From Crossaster papposus (taxonomy: Eukaryota; Echinodermata; Asteroidea; Velatida; Solasteridae), in NCBI GenBank assembly GCA_037893245.1, contig JBAIAA010000415.1, forward strand, positions 682,001 to 746,000: DNA of 64,000 bases. Reading direction: 5' to 3'. Of this stretch, positions 42,966 to 54,049 are shown in pieces. Position 1 is the stretch's first letter; the number at the start of each line of letters is the position of its first letter. The notes below the pieces were generated by a model. The model did no database searches. It saw only the letters and a program-made list of their open reading frames with translations, and was not told the DNA's origin. The position numbers and the translations under genes are program-made.

Positions 42966-43957
42966 TTATTGTATTATTGTAGTCATAAATTTTGACATTT
43001 GTGCTTAAAAACAACTATTTACCAAATGTACTAATTAAAGGCAGTCGTTTTAACTACATGTACCTTATTATGAATGATTATGTAAGAGACTGATATATTT
43101 TCCCACAAATTGTAATTTGACGGTTTTAATAAATGTTTATAGGCCTACGTTAAATGTTTTATATTTGTGTTATTTATTGGTGATTTAACGTTGAAGAAAG
43201 AATCATGGTGCATGGTAACAAAATGAAAGGGATTTCTCGGTTTTTTAATACATGCATTGCTCACTTTTCTTTATTTTATTGTTTACCTCCGACTTTGTGA
43301 GCAAGTCGTAAAAAAGACCACAACACAACTTTGGAATCCAGAATTTGAAAAAAAGATGATAATCTAGCCGGTACCGTTGTAGTTTTAAACACGAATAAAT
43401 CACCACGTCAGGGTAAGCCTGCCTTCGAAAGAAATCAAATATAGCTTGACGTGTACCACTTTATAGCAAAAGGCGAACTATGCGTTTGTCTGATTTTTAA
43501 ACATTTTGAATGTTGTAAAAAAATTGCTTTTACATTATTTTGCTAGGGCTTCGTGTAATATGAACGTTAACATTCTTGTGCATTTTAAATCTAGGGTTAA
43601 TAATGTCCCCGCGGGGTTGTGTTTACCCCAGACGAGGCGATAGCTCGTTCAAGCAAGCGTTGATAGAGGAGGTGTTTTGTCAATCAATTATCGCACACAG
43701 GAACTTTGCTCAGTGTGCGCTACACAGTGTAGTTGCTTCGATGGCTTCTTGATGCTGCTAATTGCTGTACTAGGAGAAAAACGTCGAAGAGCCTGTTCAA
43801 GATAGAGCTGGCCTGTCTGCGTAGTTTCTTTGAATACATCAGTGAGACATTTATAGAAATAATGCCTAATGCGCTCTTGTAATCAGACTACGAAGGGCTT
43901 ACCAAGACGACACATACAATAGTGTTTACTTTAGTCAACAGTACACATGAAAGCATT

Positions 43958-44250
43958 CTGGTGGATATTGAGATGAGCTATAGATCGAAAGGTCCCTGGT
44001 TCGAATCCACTGGTACCCACTTTTCTGAGTCAAATTTATCTTTGGGACATGTTTAAATAATGGGATAAGACACCGAGAACACCAAGTACTGTGCAATCAG
44101 TACTTTGTAAATCTGCTTTCAAAATCGGAAACTACAAACCCCTTTGCCCCAAAAGAACATGACAAATTCGATAGTCTGGTGGATAATGTACCTGTCTCGA
44201 TATCCAGGTTGTGGTTTCGAATCCTAGTGTTGCTTTCTTTTCGTTTTTTT
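43958..44250 (+). repeat. Two tRNA-like SINE fragments in tandem
   Basis: CTGGTGGATATTGAGATGAG with CCTGGTTCGAATCCACTGG (near 44007) and CTGGTGGATAATGTACCTG with TGTGGTTTCGAATCCTAG (near 44210) both show A-box and B-box-like words at tRNA spacing. They do not fold as complete tRNAs. Confidence 0.5.
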
Positions 44251-44799
44251 TTTAAAGTTAATGTTGGTGAATTATACACCTAAATAATCTCATCTAGATA
44301 GGGTCTTATAGAAAAAGGTATAAAAGTTGTGCATACGAAAAACTATAGGGACTGTATCCATTTATTTTGTACATGCGGTACGCCCACGTGTGTTTAGTGT
44401 TCTTATCTGGGCGTCTGCAAATTGTAATTGGGTTTTCGATGCAGCCAGTTCTACGTTGTGACGTCATGCACGGAGTGCCTGGCTTATAGCCTCAGTCGTA
44501 CAAACGCCTCTTGTCCGTGGTGATGACGCAGTCACTCTGTCGTTAACTTTCCTGCGCCTGCGCCTGCGCCAATGCAATGAATGTCATCAGCACATTCCGC
44601 ATGCAGACATAACGGCCTGTGTCCACCTAATATAAACTGTTGTTATAAATCATAAGTACAAGGACCCACCAAATTATCTTAATTTGATGACATATCAGGC
44701 GAAGGGGCATGGTTTTAACCTCGTTATAACCTCGCAGATTGCGAATTCAGGTAAAAACCTAGAATGGTGATTATTAATAATAGTAGAGCAGAAAGGTGA

Positions 44800-45220
44800 A
44801 ATGTTTTGGAGAATTGTGCCTTTGATGATAGGCCTACATGCATGAAATTTGGCACACACTCGAGTGTGTCATCATGAGAAAGATATTTTATGGCTATAGA
44901 TGAATCCAACAAAGATTTTTTTAATTTATCATTGGGGGAATGGGGGGGGGGGGGGGGGGGGGGGGGGCATGCGACGTTAATTTCCGTTAGTGATAGTGCT
45001 ACTGGCCCCCAGCAATGTCCGTATGTGCGCGCTCCATCGCATGTGTGATTAATGTGTCTATTGGGGCATCGTAGATTTGTCTTTTACAAATAAAATTGCT
45101 TGTTATTCTACCTATATTAAACTGCGATGGCCCTTTAGCCATAATTTGTATATCATTACAATGACATTCAATGATGACAATGTGCCAAATTTCATTTGTT
45201 TTCTTCCATAGTTCTCCTTT
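44800..45220. mobile_element. Palindromic element with a 26-base G run inside
   Basis: ATGAAATTTGGCACACACTC at about 44841 and its inverted relative TGTGCCAAATTTCAT at about 45180 bound the element, which is related to 5864-6180. A run of 26 Gs lies at 44942-44967. Confidence 0.5.
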
Positions 45221-45543
45221 TTATTCCTAAACAAAGAAATACATGGCTATACGCTTATGGGGTCCCAAGACTTTTAATAATTATTACGTACGAACACCAT
45301 ACTCACATAATTATTTTGCTCGTTTTACATTATGTATCGTACTATGGTAATAAGGGCCACTGATGCCTGACGGGCGATCAAATCGGGTCGATTTCAATCC
45401 CTTGGAAGTCAACACGTGCCATGGCATATATTGTTGACACTGTAGCCTACATGTGATGTAAAAAACAATTAGCTGTGTAGCTGGGCTGAACATGAAGAGA
45501 GGTTACTCGGCAGCCCGATTCATTGGGTGGGGTTTAACCCCCG

Positions 45544-45574
<31 letters not shown>
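45544..45574 (+). repeat. 31-base C homopolymer
   Basis: An uninterrupted C run of 31, followed by GGCCCCCC. It generates a false poly-Pro frame. Confidence 0.95.
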
Positions 45575-45576
<2 letters not shown>

Positions 45577-45924
45577 CCCCCCTTCCCAACACATACTTTC
45601 TGATCGGGTGTTGGTCTTTGAAAATTTGCGAAGATAATAGTTGTTATAAATTGAAATGTATTCTTGAAAAAAAAATTGATTTAGGCTACCACAAGTTGAA
45701 GTATGGTTGAAGATAGTGAATCATCGGTTCTGTTAACACAATTTTGGCCAATAAAAGCATTATAAACAATGGTAGTATGGTAGACAAAACACGCCCACGT
45801 ACACAGCTAACGTCTTTGTATATTGTGCAGCCGACGTCAGTCTTTGTACATTGTTAATACATTTGTGAATACGGTAATACATGTAATTTGATAAATTTCT
45901 CATTCATAAAAACAGGCACGTGCA

Positions 45925-46020
45925 TGTACGTACATGTACAGTACATGTACACACACACTGTACATTGTACATGTACATACATGTACATACATGTACATTG
46001 TACATGTACGTACACATATC
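45925..46020. repeat. TGTACA-rich self-complementary tract
   Basis: Repeated GTACAT/ATGTAC/TGTACA palindromes over ~90 bp. Similar short tracts occur at 5075-5135, 62230-62260 and 63060-63090. Confidence 0.8.
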
Positions 46021-46411
46021 CCCATAATGACTATTTAGTTGGTACATGTACATACTGCTAGGTTTATTCGCTGCATTAAATTGTCTCGTGTTTGGCCGTG
46101 ATTTGAGTACCCATTAACTACCATAGTGGCAGCGTCAGAAACGTTTCCCGTGAACGCATTTTCGGCTCAAAAAGTCAGGGGAAAGTGGCCAGGAAATGCC
46201 TCAGATTGCACCACAAAGCATCGTAAGAGCTTCGCGCTCCGCGCTCGCAGTCTCTGCACCCCCCCCCCCCATAAAAAAAATTAAAAAAAACCACAACATG
46301 TTGTCCCAGTAATTATTTTGCCCCCCCCCCCCCTTTATACAAATCCTCGATCCGCCCCTAATAATAAACTATGAATCAGAATCAGTGTCAAAAAGATCGG
46401 ACGTGTATTTA

Positions 46412-46740
46412 CAACTCGGATGCTTTCCTAATTCGGATGTATTCCTAATTCGGATGTATTCCTAATTCGGATGCTTTTTGCAAACTCGGATGCTTTTCTA
46501 ATTCGGATGAATTCGTAATTCGGATACTTTTTGTAAACTCGGATGCTTTTCTAGTTCGGATGCTTTTTGTAATCTCGAATGGTTTTTTTCTTCGAATGCT
46601 TTTCTAGTTCAGATGCTTTTTATAAACTCGGATGCTTTTTTAATTCGAATGCTTTTCGAGTTTGAATGCTTTTTGTAAACTCGGATGCTTTTTGCAAACC
46701 GAACATATTCGCAACTCGGATGCTTTCCCAATCCGGCACT
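46412..46740 (+). repeat. Degenerate ~20-bp tandem repeat (CGGATGCTTTT...AATT)
   Basis: About fifteen units of CGGATGCTTTTCTAATT or CGGATGCTTTTTGTAAACT. The right end merges into the left arm of the inverted repeat at 46696-46890. Confidence 0.85.
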
Positions 46741-46890
46741 AGGGTGGCCCTGAAAGGACATCACACATCGCATATTCTGCGATATTGCGAATTTGAATGA
46801 TGACAAACAAATATGCGATGTGTGATGTCCTTTCAGGGCCACCCTAGTGCCGGATTGGGAAAGCATCCGTTTTGCGAATATGTTCGGTTT
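46696..46890. repeat. Inverted repeat with ~80-bp arms
   Basis: The left arm (46696-46776) and right arm (46810-46890) pair almost throughout, for example CCGGCACTAGGGTGGCCCTG with CAGGGCCACCCTAGTGCCGG, with a ~33-base loop. It would form a stable hairpin as RNA or cruciform. Confidence 0.9.
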
Positions 46891-47326
46891 ACAAACACTA
46901 ATTGGCCAAATTGCAAGATTGCTTAACTATCAATGAATCCGTTCGTAGGTGTAACGTCACTTCAACTTGAACCACGAGTATTTACGCAGAATCGAACGTA
47001 ACGGCGCTATATGTAATAAGTGGTGCGTGCGCGCGTTTGACCGGCAAGTCACTTACGAACTGGATAGGCCTACAGCATTGTCTACACATAATATTTTGTC
47101 ACGCGCGGTTGGCAAACAAGCTTCGATTGGTTGACTGGTTGATGCTCCACTGGCTGTGTGTTCGTTCAGTCCAGTCAATTTTTCCGTAGGCTAGGCTAGG
47201 TATACGGCACGCACATGCCACACACGTGCGAGTTGGCACTGTGGTACTTTGCGCGGGAAAGCTTTCGTCTGCACGCAGGAATCAGTTGAGCTTTGAATGC
47301 AATAGCCTTGTGTCAACGAGCGAGCC

Positions 47327-47385
47327 ATGGCTACCATAACGTGGATATTATATGCTGTCATCCTGTGGACTTCTGATAAATCCAG
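47327..47385 (+). CDS. Candidate first coding exon with signal peptide, unknown gene
   Basis: The ATG is in a strong start context (GAGCCATGG). The frame reads MATITWILYAVILWTSDKS and breaks at CCAG|GTATAC, a good donor, leaving phase 2. A hydrophobic core (ITWILYAVILW) followed by polar residues is typical of a secretory signal peptide ending near an exon border, a common layout for secreted and receptor proteins. I found no convincing second exon in the remaining 16.6 kb; it could lie beyond the window. Chance occurrence cannot be excluded. Confidence 0.35.
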
Positions 47386-47459
47386 GTATACGTACATTTT
47401 TTTATGCATGCTTTCACAAAATGAATCTGCGTGGACCATTGCTATCACGCTACACTGAG

Positions 47460-48290
47460 GCTTCCCGTGGCAAAAGCATTATCGTGCCGAGCACGTACAG
47501 TGATAGCGGGTTTGGAGTGATCTACCTTTAATTATACCTAATTATACTTAAACCTCACGAAATAAATAGGTGTCCGCGATTTCATTGTGGGCAATATTAC
47601 TCCACAATCAAAACGGCCATCCAATGTAACAATCTACTTCTACAGCGTTTAAAATAGCAATCAAAAAGATTTAGTCAATCAAAATGGTATGCATTCTAGG
47701 AAATTGTTTAACCTTGTGTCAAATTTACCTAGTTAGTTTCCAATACAAAAATATTGGTAACAAAAAACACGATTAACTATAATTACAATGTATGTCGACA
47801 TTTGAAGAAAGTTACAGAATTTCTTTCTTACGAGGTGATTATGATGAACAAATAGAGGCCGACTAAATTGGAAATAAATTATACAAAAAAAACTAAAGTA
47901 TGTTTTTGTAATTGTATTCATGAAATACTGCAGTAAGACTCTTGGCAAGGCACAAAATAGTGTGTGGGCCTGGCAACTCAACTTTTAAAACCAAATTCAT
48001 GAACATTAAATTCAGTTTGAACCGCCAACTCTGATTAGAAATGCAAAGTCTAATGTAGGCCTGGGCTCATTTTATGAAACATCGTACATTTTGTTCAAGG
48101 TGATACCGATTTATGCAAAACACAATGCTGTTTGGGGGCAAGTATATAATCGAACAAAACATTGCCACCAAGGTTAATTGGTAACGCACAGACTAATCCT
48201 GCAAACAAAATTAGAGGCCATTGGATGTTGGGTAGCACCATTGATCAATGGGATAGCGCCACACGGCGGCCACATAGCCTCTCACATAAC
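47460..48290. other. Non-coding, no repeat or gene recognised
   Basis: AT-rich unique sequence, possibly the first intron of the candidate gene at 47327. No conserved frame. Confidence 0.35.
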
Positions 48291-48295
48291 GTCAC

Positions 48296-48713
48296 CGTTT
48301 TCACGAAGGGGCGAATTTCATGAAAAATCGTCTATTTATCGAAATTATTGTTTTTGATGAAAACGACTAAATATTGCAATTTCTACAACTTGGTGAAGTT
48401 ATACATCCAACAAATCATTAAAATCCTAATTAACCTAATAAAAAAATGGGCGAATTGGTCCTCAAGTGCCTTTTTGCGTTTTCACGAAGAGGCGAATTCG
48501 AAATAGCGTTGACTTCAACGTGTTTATAAAGGGGCACTTTGGTGCGCGTATTGACTTTAGCGTTTTCACGAAGAGGCGAATTGGGCGCGTACTGGCTTTT
48601 AGCGTTTTCACGAAGAGGCGAATTTGGGGCGCAATGGGGAAATGTATACATTCTGACTCTCACAGCCATGGGCGAATTTGATGTATCGTTTTTTCGTTTT
48701 CACGAAGAGGCAA
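48296..48713 (+). repeat. Dispersed 21-bp repeat CGTTTTCACGAAGAGGCGAA, five copies
   Basis: Copies at 48296, 48477, 48561, 48603 and 48695 (first with GGGG, last shortened). Spacing is 181, 84, 42 and 92 bp, so intervals look like multiples of about 42-45. Intervening text is partly similar (GCGC(G/A)...TGACTTTAG). Confidence 0.8.
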
Positions 48714-49030
48714 TTCTATTAATTGATTAATTCTGCAAAACTAATCACCTATTTTTCTTAACGTTTGCTATATTTAAGAAGATTGAAATATCTTCTTTCC
48801 CATGATACCTTAATCTTATAAATGGGACAGAGAGAACCCTCCCTCCTTTGTGTTGGTCATTGTGCTTGCGGAATGTTGTGGTTTATTTTTAGGTTTCTAG
48901 GGGGGGGGGTGCGTTAGGTAACAATAGTCTAGGGAGTGTATAGGTATGGGGATTGTCCCTCGGTCTCATTTCTTGCTGGGTATAGCCTCAACCCGGGTTG
49001 CGATCATTGTTTCTGCAGGTAGGTTGGTAC

Positions 49031-49251
49031 ATTAGCCAATCAGAACACAGATGGTGTTGACGTCATCGATGATGTTAGAGTCATCTGGGACAACCCTAAA
49101 CCTAACCCCTAACCCTAACCCTAATCTTAACCCTAATCTTAACCCTAACCCTAAACCTAACCCTAACCCCTTACCCCTTACCCCTGTCAGAGCCCAGACA
49201 ACTTGAGCATCATCGATGACGTCAACACCATCTGTGTTCTGATTGGCTAAT
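49031..49251. repeat. Perfect 44-bp inverted repeat enclosing telomere-like (CCCTAA) repeats
   Basis: The left arm 49031-49074 and right arm 49208-49251 are exact reverse complements, starting ATTAGCCAATCAGAACACAG and including TTGACGTCATCGATGATG. The ~133-base centre holds CCCTAACCCTAA, CCTAATCTTAAC and CCCCTTACCCC. Each arm contains a CCAAT box and a TGACGTCA octamer. Confidence 0.93.
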
Positions 49252-49564
49252 AAATGTACACTATGTACCAACCTACCTGCAGAAAAAAATTATCGCACCC
49301 GGGTTGGGCTAAATCCTTATCGGGTTATCCTAAATACGTTGGTCAAGTTGTTGGGTTGTTTTCGACCGTGTTCAACTCCGTGTCGTTTTACAATTGTTTC
49401 ATGCAAACTGAGCTTATTTTGATCACTATTCTGAGTCCAGAGCAAGAGTTATAAACCCGGGATGAAACAAATCTCAACCTAGACTTAATGACAAGTCGTT
49501 TAGATAGTCGTGTTTCATCCGTGAATTTCAGTCGAAATTCATCGGCACGGCTGGTTTAAGACTA

Positions 49565-50150
49565 GTAACGTGCCGAGTTGCGACCACTGACCTCTATACA
49601 TGGACAGATCATCATTGTTTCATTTTGAAGTCGGCATGCGGAGAAGTGCAACATGGCGGACCCACGACGTCACTCTGTGAGCCAATGAAATGTCCAGGGG
49701 CCAATTTCACGGAGCTGCTAAGCACAAAAATTTGCTTAGCATGAAAATTTGTCCTTGGTAAAAACAAGGTTACAGACCAAATGTTCACGTGATCTTTATT
49801 GTTTTTGATTGATAATCAGCTGTTTGTTTGCTTAGCATAAAAAACACGTAGAATTTTGGCTGATAACTTGTTTTTAATGAGCAAGACATTTTTGTGCTAA
49901 GCAAATTTTTGTGCTTAGCAGCTCCGTGAAATTGGCCCCAGGTGTTGGTACGATACGTATTACGTAATGTTTATAAATACAAAATGTACAGAGTAAATCC
50001 ACTGACCTCTACACCTTGACATTTCATTGGCTCACAGCAGTGACGTCTCGGCTCCGCCATGTTGCACTTCCAGTTCGCGCCGACTTCAAGTGTTAGCACA
50101 GCAGAATATGGACAATGATCCGTCCAGGTGTAGAGGTCAGTGGTTGCGAC
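49565..50150. mobile_element. Palindromic element split by a family F insertion
   Basis: CCACTGACCTCTATACATGG, GAAGTGCAACATGGCGGA and GAGCCAATGAAATGTCCA on the left reappear inverted on the right (TGACATTTCATTGGCTCACA, CCATGTTGCACTTCC, AGGTCAGTGG). The family F element at 49698-49938 sits between the arms. Confidence 0.72.
49698..49938. mobile_element. Family F Harbinger-like element, CAG target duplication
   Basis: Ends GGGCCAATTTCACGGAGCTG and CAGCTCCGTGAAATTGGCCC, perfect inverted repeats of 20 bp. Flanked on both sides by CAG (49695-49697, 49939-49941). The interior is itself foldback (GCTTAGCATGAAAAT). The 3-bp CWG duplication and GG-starting ends fit PIF/Harbinger MITEs. Confidence 0.75.
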
Positions 50151-50427
50151 AGATAACTTCGAACTCTGCACATTGGGAACGAGGCAACCGCAACCTCTCC
50201 CGTGTACATACCGAGTGGACCGCTATTACCGACTTGGCACCAAGTCTAATCTCAACCCTGGTCTGGAGCAGGGTTAAGTTCAACAACCCGGGTTGACGGT
50301 CAATCTCTGAGTTGACGGAGGGTTGGCGCTGGGTTTCAAGTAATGAAACCCCGCACGATTCCAACCCTGCGTCAATCCCCGGATTTAGAGTGACATAAGG
50401 ACTTGGGAGTGATATGCGAACTACCTG

Positions 50428-50666
50428 GGGCCAATTTCATAGAGCTGCTAAGCAAAATAAATTGCTTACCACAAAAAGTCTTGCTCATTAAAAACAGGTT
50501 ACCAGCAAAATTTATACGTGATTTTCATGCTAAGCAAAAAACAGCTGATTATCAATCCAGAACAATAAAGATCAGGTGAAAATTTGGTCTGTAACCTTGT
50601 TTTTGCCAAGGACAAATTGTCATGCTAAGCAAATTTTTGTGCTTAACAGCTCTATGAAATTGGCCC
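50428..50666. mobile_element. Family F Harbinger-like element, CTG target duplication
   Basis: Ends GGGCCAATTTCATAGAGCTG and CAGCTCTATGAAATTGGCCC; flanked by CTG on both sides (50425-50427 and 50667-50669). About 239 bp. Confidence 0.75.
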
Positions 50667-50864
50667 CTGAGGGCGTACACGTGAGCTATAGTGTCACTAC
50701 AGGACATGGCGGCCGTCGGCTTATTTTAGTCTTAGGCGGAGTGTGATGACCGACTACATCACATCGTCTCATCAAGTCACCATTATACAGCAAGTCAAAA
50801 TTAGAATCCTTAATTACCACAGCCGTCCTGGTCCAGCACTGAGTTGTATTAATCGGTTCACTTA

Positions 50865-50940
50865 GAGGTAGCATACGTACACGCACCGTTTGCAAATATC
50901 AAAATGTTTTACTACCGAATAATATGTAACTTATAATAAT
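50865..50940. mobile_element. Family E element, short fragment
   Basis: AGAGGTAGCATACGTACACG and TTTACTACCGAATAATA resemble the family E left end; little else remains. Confidence 0.4.
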
Positions 50941-51046
50941 AATATTTTATCGTGTTAGTAGTAAAACGGAATATTTTTTATCAGCGAATGACAGGATTGA
51001 TTGGAATGGCTTGCGACTTGGAGCGTTTGTGTGATTACGGATTCTG

Positions 51047-51275
51047 TGGTCAATTTCAAGGAGCTGCAAGGCAAAACAACAAATAATTAGTATTGCTTAG
51101 TAAAAACCGGTTATCTGCCAACATCCCATGTGCTTTTCATGCTAAGCCAAAACCAGCTGAATATCAGTAACAACATACATCACCTGAAAATGTGATATGT
51201 AACCCTGTTTTTGCCGAGAAAGAGATTTCATGCTAAGCATTTTTTTGGTGCTTAGCAGATCCGTGAAATTGGCCC
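51047..51275. mobile_element. Family F Harbinger-like element, CTG target duplication
   Basis: Left end TGGTCAATTTCAAGGAGCTG is mutated; right end AGATCCGTGAAATTGGCCC is better kept. CTG flanks at 51044-51046 and 51276-51278. Confidence 0.7.
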
Positions 51276-51396
51276 CTGGTTTAGTAAGAAAAAAACCATC
51301 GAGAAAAATTATGTTTACCCGGTGAAACATTTCCCGGTGATAGTTGACACAAGTTCAATCTAGTCTTGTACGATAACCTGAACAGGTACGCAAGAA

Positions 51397-51791
51397 TAGA
51401 CCAGTTTCTTAATAAGTTTAAATTCACGAACGCGGCGCATAAATAGGCCGGGAGGCAAGAAGCGAAATCGGCACATTGAAAATGAACAGTTGTCCAACAA
51501 GTTTCGTCCATTTTCTCAAAATTGTTCCAGGATTTGTCCCATTTGTCTTTGGAAATGTCCCTAAAATCGTCAATAAAAAATTATTTCGTCTCGCGAGGAC
51601 GAGGTCCACGGGAAAACCAGCAGGGCTCCTTTCCGCCCGATCAGTGCCAATAAATAACCGTGTGCTTCAGGGTACCATCCACATTGCACTATTTGCCGCT
51701 GACCATATTGCAGCGTGATTTTTCGCTTCTTGCCTCCCCGAAGCGCATGATAATGCGTGCATGAATTTGAATTTATTAGAAAACTGGTCTA
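51397..51791. mobile_element. Foldback element with TAGACCAGTTTC ends and ~70-bp arms
   Basis: TAGACCAGTTTCTTAATAA at the left and its inverted partner ending AAACTGGTCTA at the right. Arms also share GGAGGCAAGAAGCGAAA and TTTCGCTTCTTGCCTCC. A 240-bp open frame between them (51476-51718) has no recognised motif. Confidence 0.72.
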
Positions 51792-51799
51792 CATGTATA

Positions 51800-53640
51800 A
51801 TACCCAAGCAATCAGAGACCATACGACAAAAAGCATTTTATTTTCGGAAAGCAGTCCCTAAAATACTGGTTGACTAGACCCGACATCCTCAAAATCATAA
51901 AGTGCAGAAAAAAACATGGGTACATTATTCACCCTACAAAATGTCCAGTATCTTGCCTGTAATTGGTGTGAACAGGCGAGTATAGAATTTCATGACCTGA
52001 TACCTGGTCGTAGCGTATAGCAATTCAGACTACGTTCAAGCACAGTACACGGCACACATTCAGTGTGAAGTCCATTAAAACAGGAGCATTATTTACCAAC
52101 TGCAATCCATAGACCTAATTTCATACCATTGGTGGACTATTGAATGCACGCACATTAAAAATTGAAACTGTGCATTTATACCGCACATCCGGATAAGGAC
52201 TGGGAAATTCCACGGTAACAACGTGACACTTCAGAAGGTAATTTTAAACTTTATGTGAAAACTACAATCATACACATTTTGTTTTGAACAATTATTTTTT
52301 GTTACAGGTTTATTACTACTGTGACAACCTTTAAATACAACAAAATAAAAACAAAGTAACGTCTTGTTTATTTTATATATTTCTACTAGTTGGTTCCAAT
52401 ATCGTTCATAATAATGCGCATGCTCACAGCAAGTGTGTGAGTAAAGAAAACCAACAAACAAAATTGGTTTTGGATTTTGCATGCTTTCTGTTGTGTTAAT
52501 CCAACCTTGTTACCATGGCTACGATCTTGCTGTGCCATGTTTTTCCACCATGCCTTGCGCGATCTTAACCCCTTGAATTGTCTAATTTAAATGTGCCATG
52601 TATTGGCGCATTTAAATTGGGGCTGCAGTCGATGCGTTTAACGCGCGACGCCATGTTTAACATTTTGTAATTGTTATTTTGTGGAATCAATCCTTTCAAA
52701 CATGATATTTATTTTGACGTCGCGTTATTTAGCAAAGATTTATCTCAAATTTACGTACCTCTGTCGTACATCAATAACTTTAGATACAGGTTTTGGGCAA
52801 CAACAATGAGGCTTCCAAAATCCATATTGTATACAGGTAAGGCGCAGATTTAAAGAAAAAAAATCGTACGTGGTGTGCGTTCAGGAGCACGCGCGCGCAT
52901 TACATTTAGGGCGTGCAGTTTACGAAATACCCGCGCAGTACGTACTGAAAAGTCAGCGTCGTTTACGTATTCCCAGAGCCAGGGGTTAGTAAAGGAACGC
53001 GCACGCGCCCATGGAGTCGAGGCTGACCCATAGACCGCCAGGTCCTATTCAAAACTACATGATGATTTCGTGACTTGCGTGGCGCCAGACTAAAACACTA
53101 TGGGCAAATTTACCCCTTGTACAAATCCAAATAGTTCCAGTCAAATAATTATATGAAAGCATTTATCCATTTAAAAGAAAATTACATAATGTTATATCAT
53201 AGGCCATGTAGATTAAGCAAGTCCATTATCCATCTTGAAGTTTCAAGTAAAGAATTTTAGGCCCATTTTTGTGTTTAGCCCGTTGCCCAGTATGATATGC
53301 GCACAGAACGTAAAATGCGCGCGGTGCGTTGCCCGTCAAACGAAAGATACTGTACAAAATTATCTGAACGCGCGTGCATGCAAAGGCGTTGCGCAATAGG
53401 CGCGTAGACCTCGTGCGGTAACGGTTACGCGCTACCATTTACCGACGCGTCGTTTTGCGCATACGTTTTCCACCCACGGTTTTGTGCAAACCACTGGCGG
53501 TCTGTGCGTTTATGTCTGCGTTTATAATACTACATGTACCAAGGAGTCCGGATTTCATGGAGTATATGAAATTCAGGCTATACCGGCACAAGCGCGACGT
53601 TTGAAACAGGCAATCGACTGCACGTAAACAAGTCTACATC
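51800..53640. other. Gene-free stretch with GC-rich repeat pieces
   Basis: 52505-52570 (TTACCATGGCTACGATCTTG and on) duplicates 4943-5005. GAACGCGCACGCGCCCATGG near 52998 recurs inverted near 58770. CGCGCG-rich text dominates 53270-53460. No conserved frame. Confidence 0.45.
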
Positions 53641-53870
53641 TGTAGGCCTAATCAATTCACTTGACGAAATGCATAGTTGAGCGAGGGATCTTCTCAGCTG
53701 ACTTTAAGTAAATAATGTGATACACTCTTTGGATTAACTCGTGTAGTCTGAAGTCTGGAATAAATTTGAGGTCCACGAATAACCTAATACACCGAACAGA
53801 TGCTAAGGTGGAAATAAGTAACTGCGTTTGCTGTAAGTGGGCAAGGGCAGATTCACAACCAGATTGCCAA

Positions 53871-53904
<34 letters not shown>
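53871..53904 (+). repeat. 34-base G homopolymer
   Basis: An uninterrupted run of 34 Gs, the longest in the window, followed by TGTAGGGGTGGAGGGGTGG. It gives a false poly-Pro frame on the minus strand. Confidence 0.95.
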
Positions 53905-53905
<1 letters not shown>

Positions 53906-54049
53906 GTAGGGGTGGAGGGGTGGCCAAGATAGCTCGATTTTTTCCTCAAAAGGTAAAGGGATTAGGTAGTAGCCTATCTTGCACTGTTTCCATATTGTAA
54001 TATTAAAACTAAAAAGTATGTATAAATAATACATGTACGTCTAAATGTG

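Noticed and set aside
43958-44250. tRNA genes
   Set aside because: A- and B-box-like words occur, but arms do not pair into a cloverleaf and there is no T-run terminator at the right place; treated as SINE fragments. The same holds for 21886 and 38815.
48296-48713. CRISPR-like array of 21-bp repeats
   Set aside because: Irregular spacing, similar 'spacers', and a eukaryotic context without cas genes.
51476-51718. 80-residue ORF as a gene
   Set aside because: Lies wholly between the arms of a foldback element; no recognised motif or splice sites.
53657-54034. 125-residue minus-strand ORF with poly-Pro
   Set aside because: Depends on a 34-base G homopolymer; frame is arbitrary in run length.
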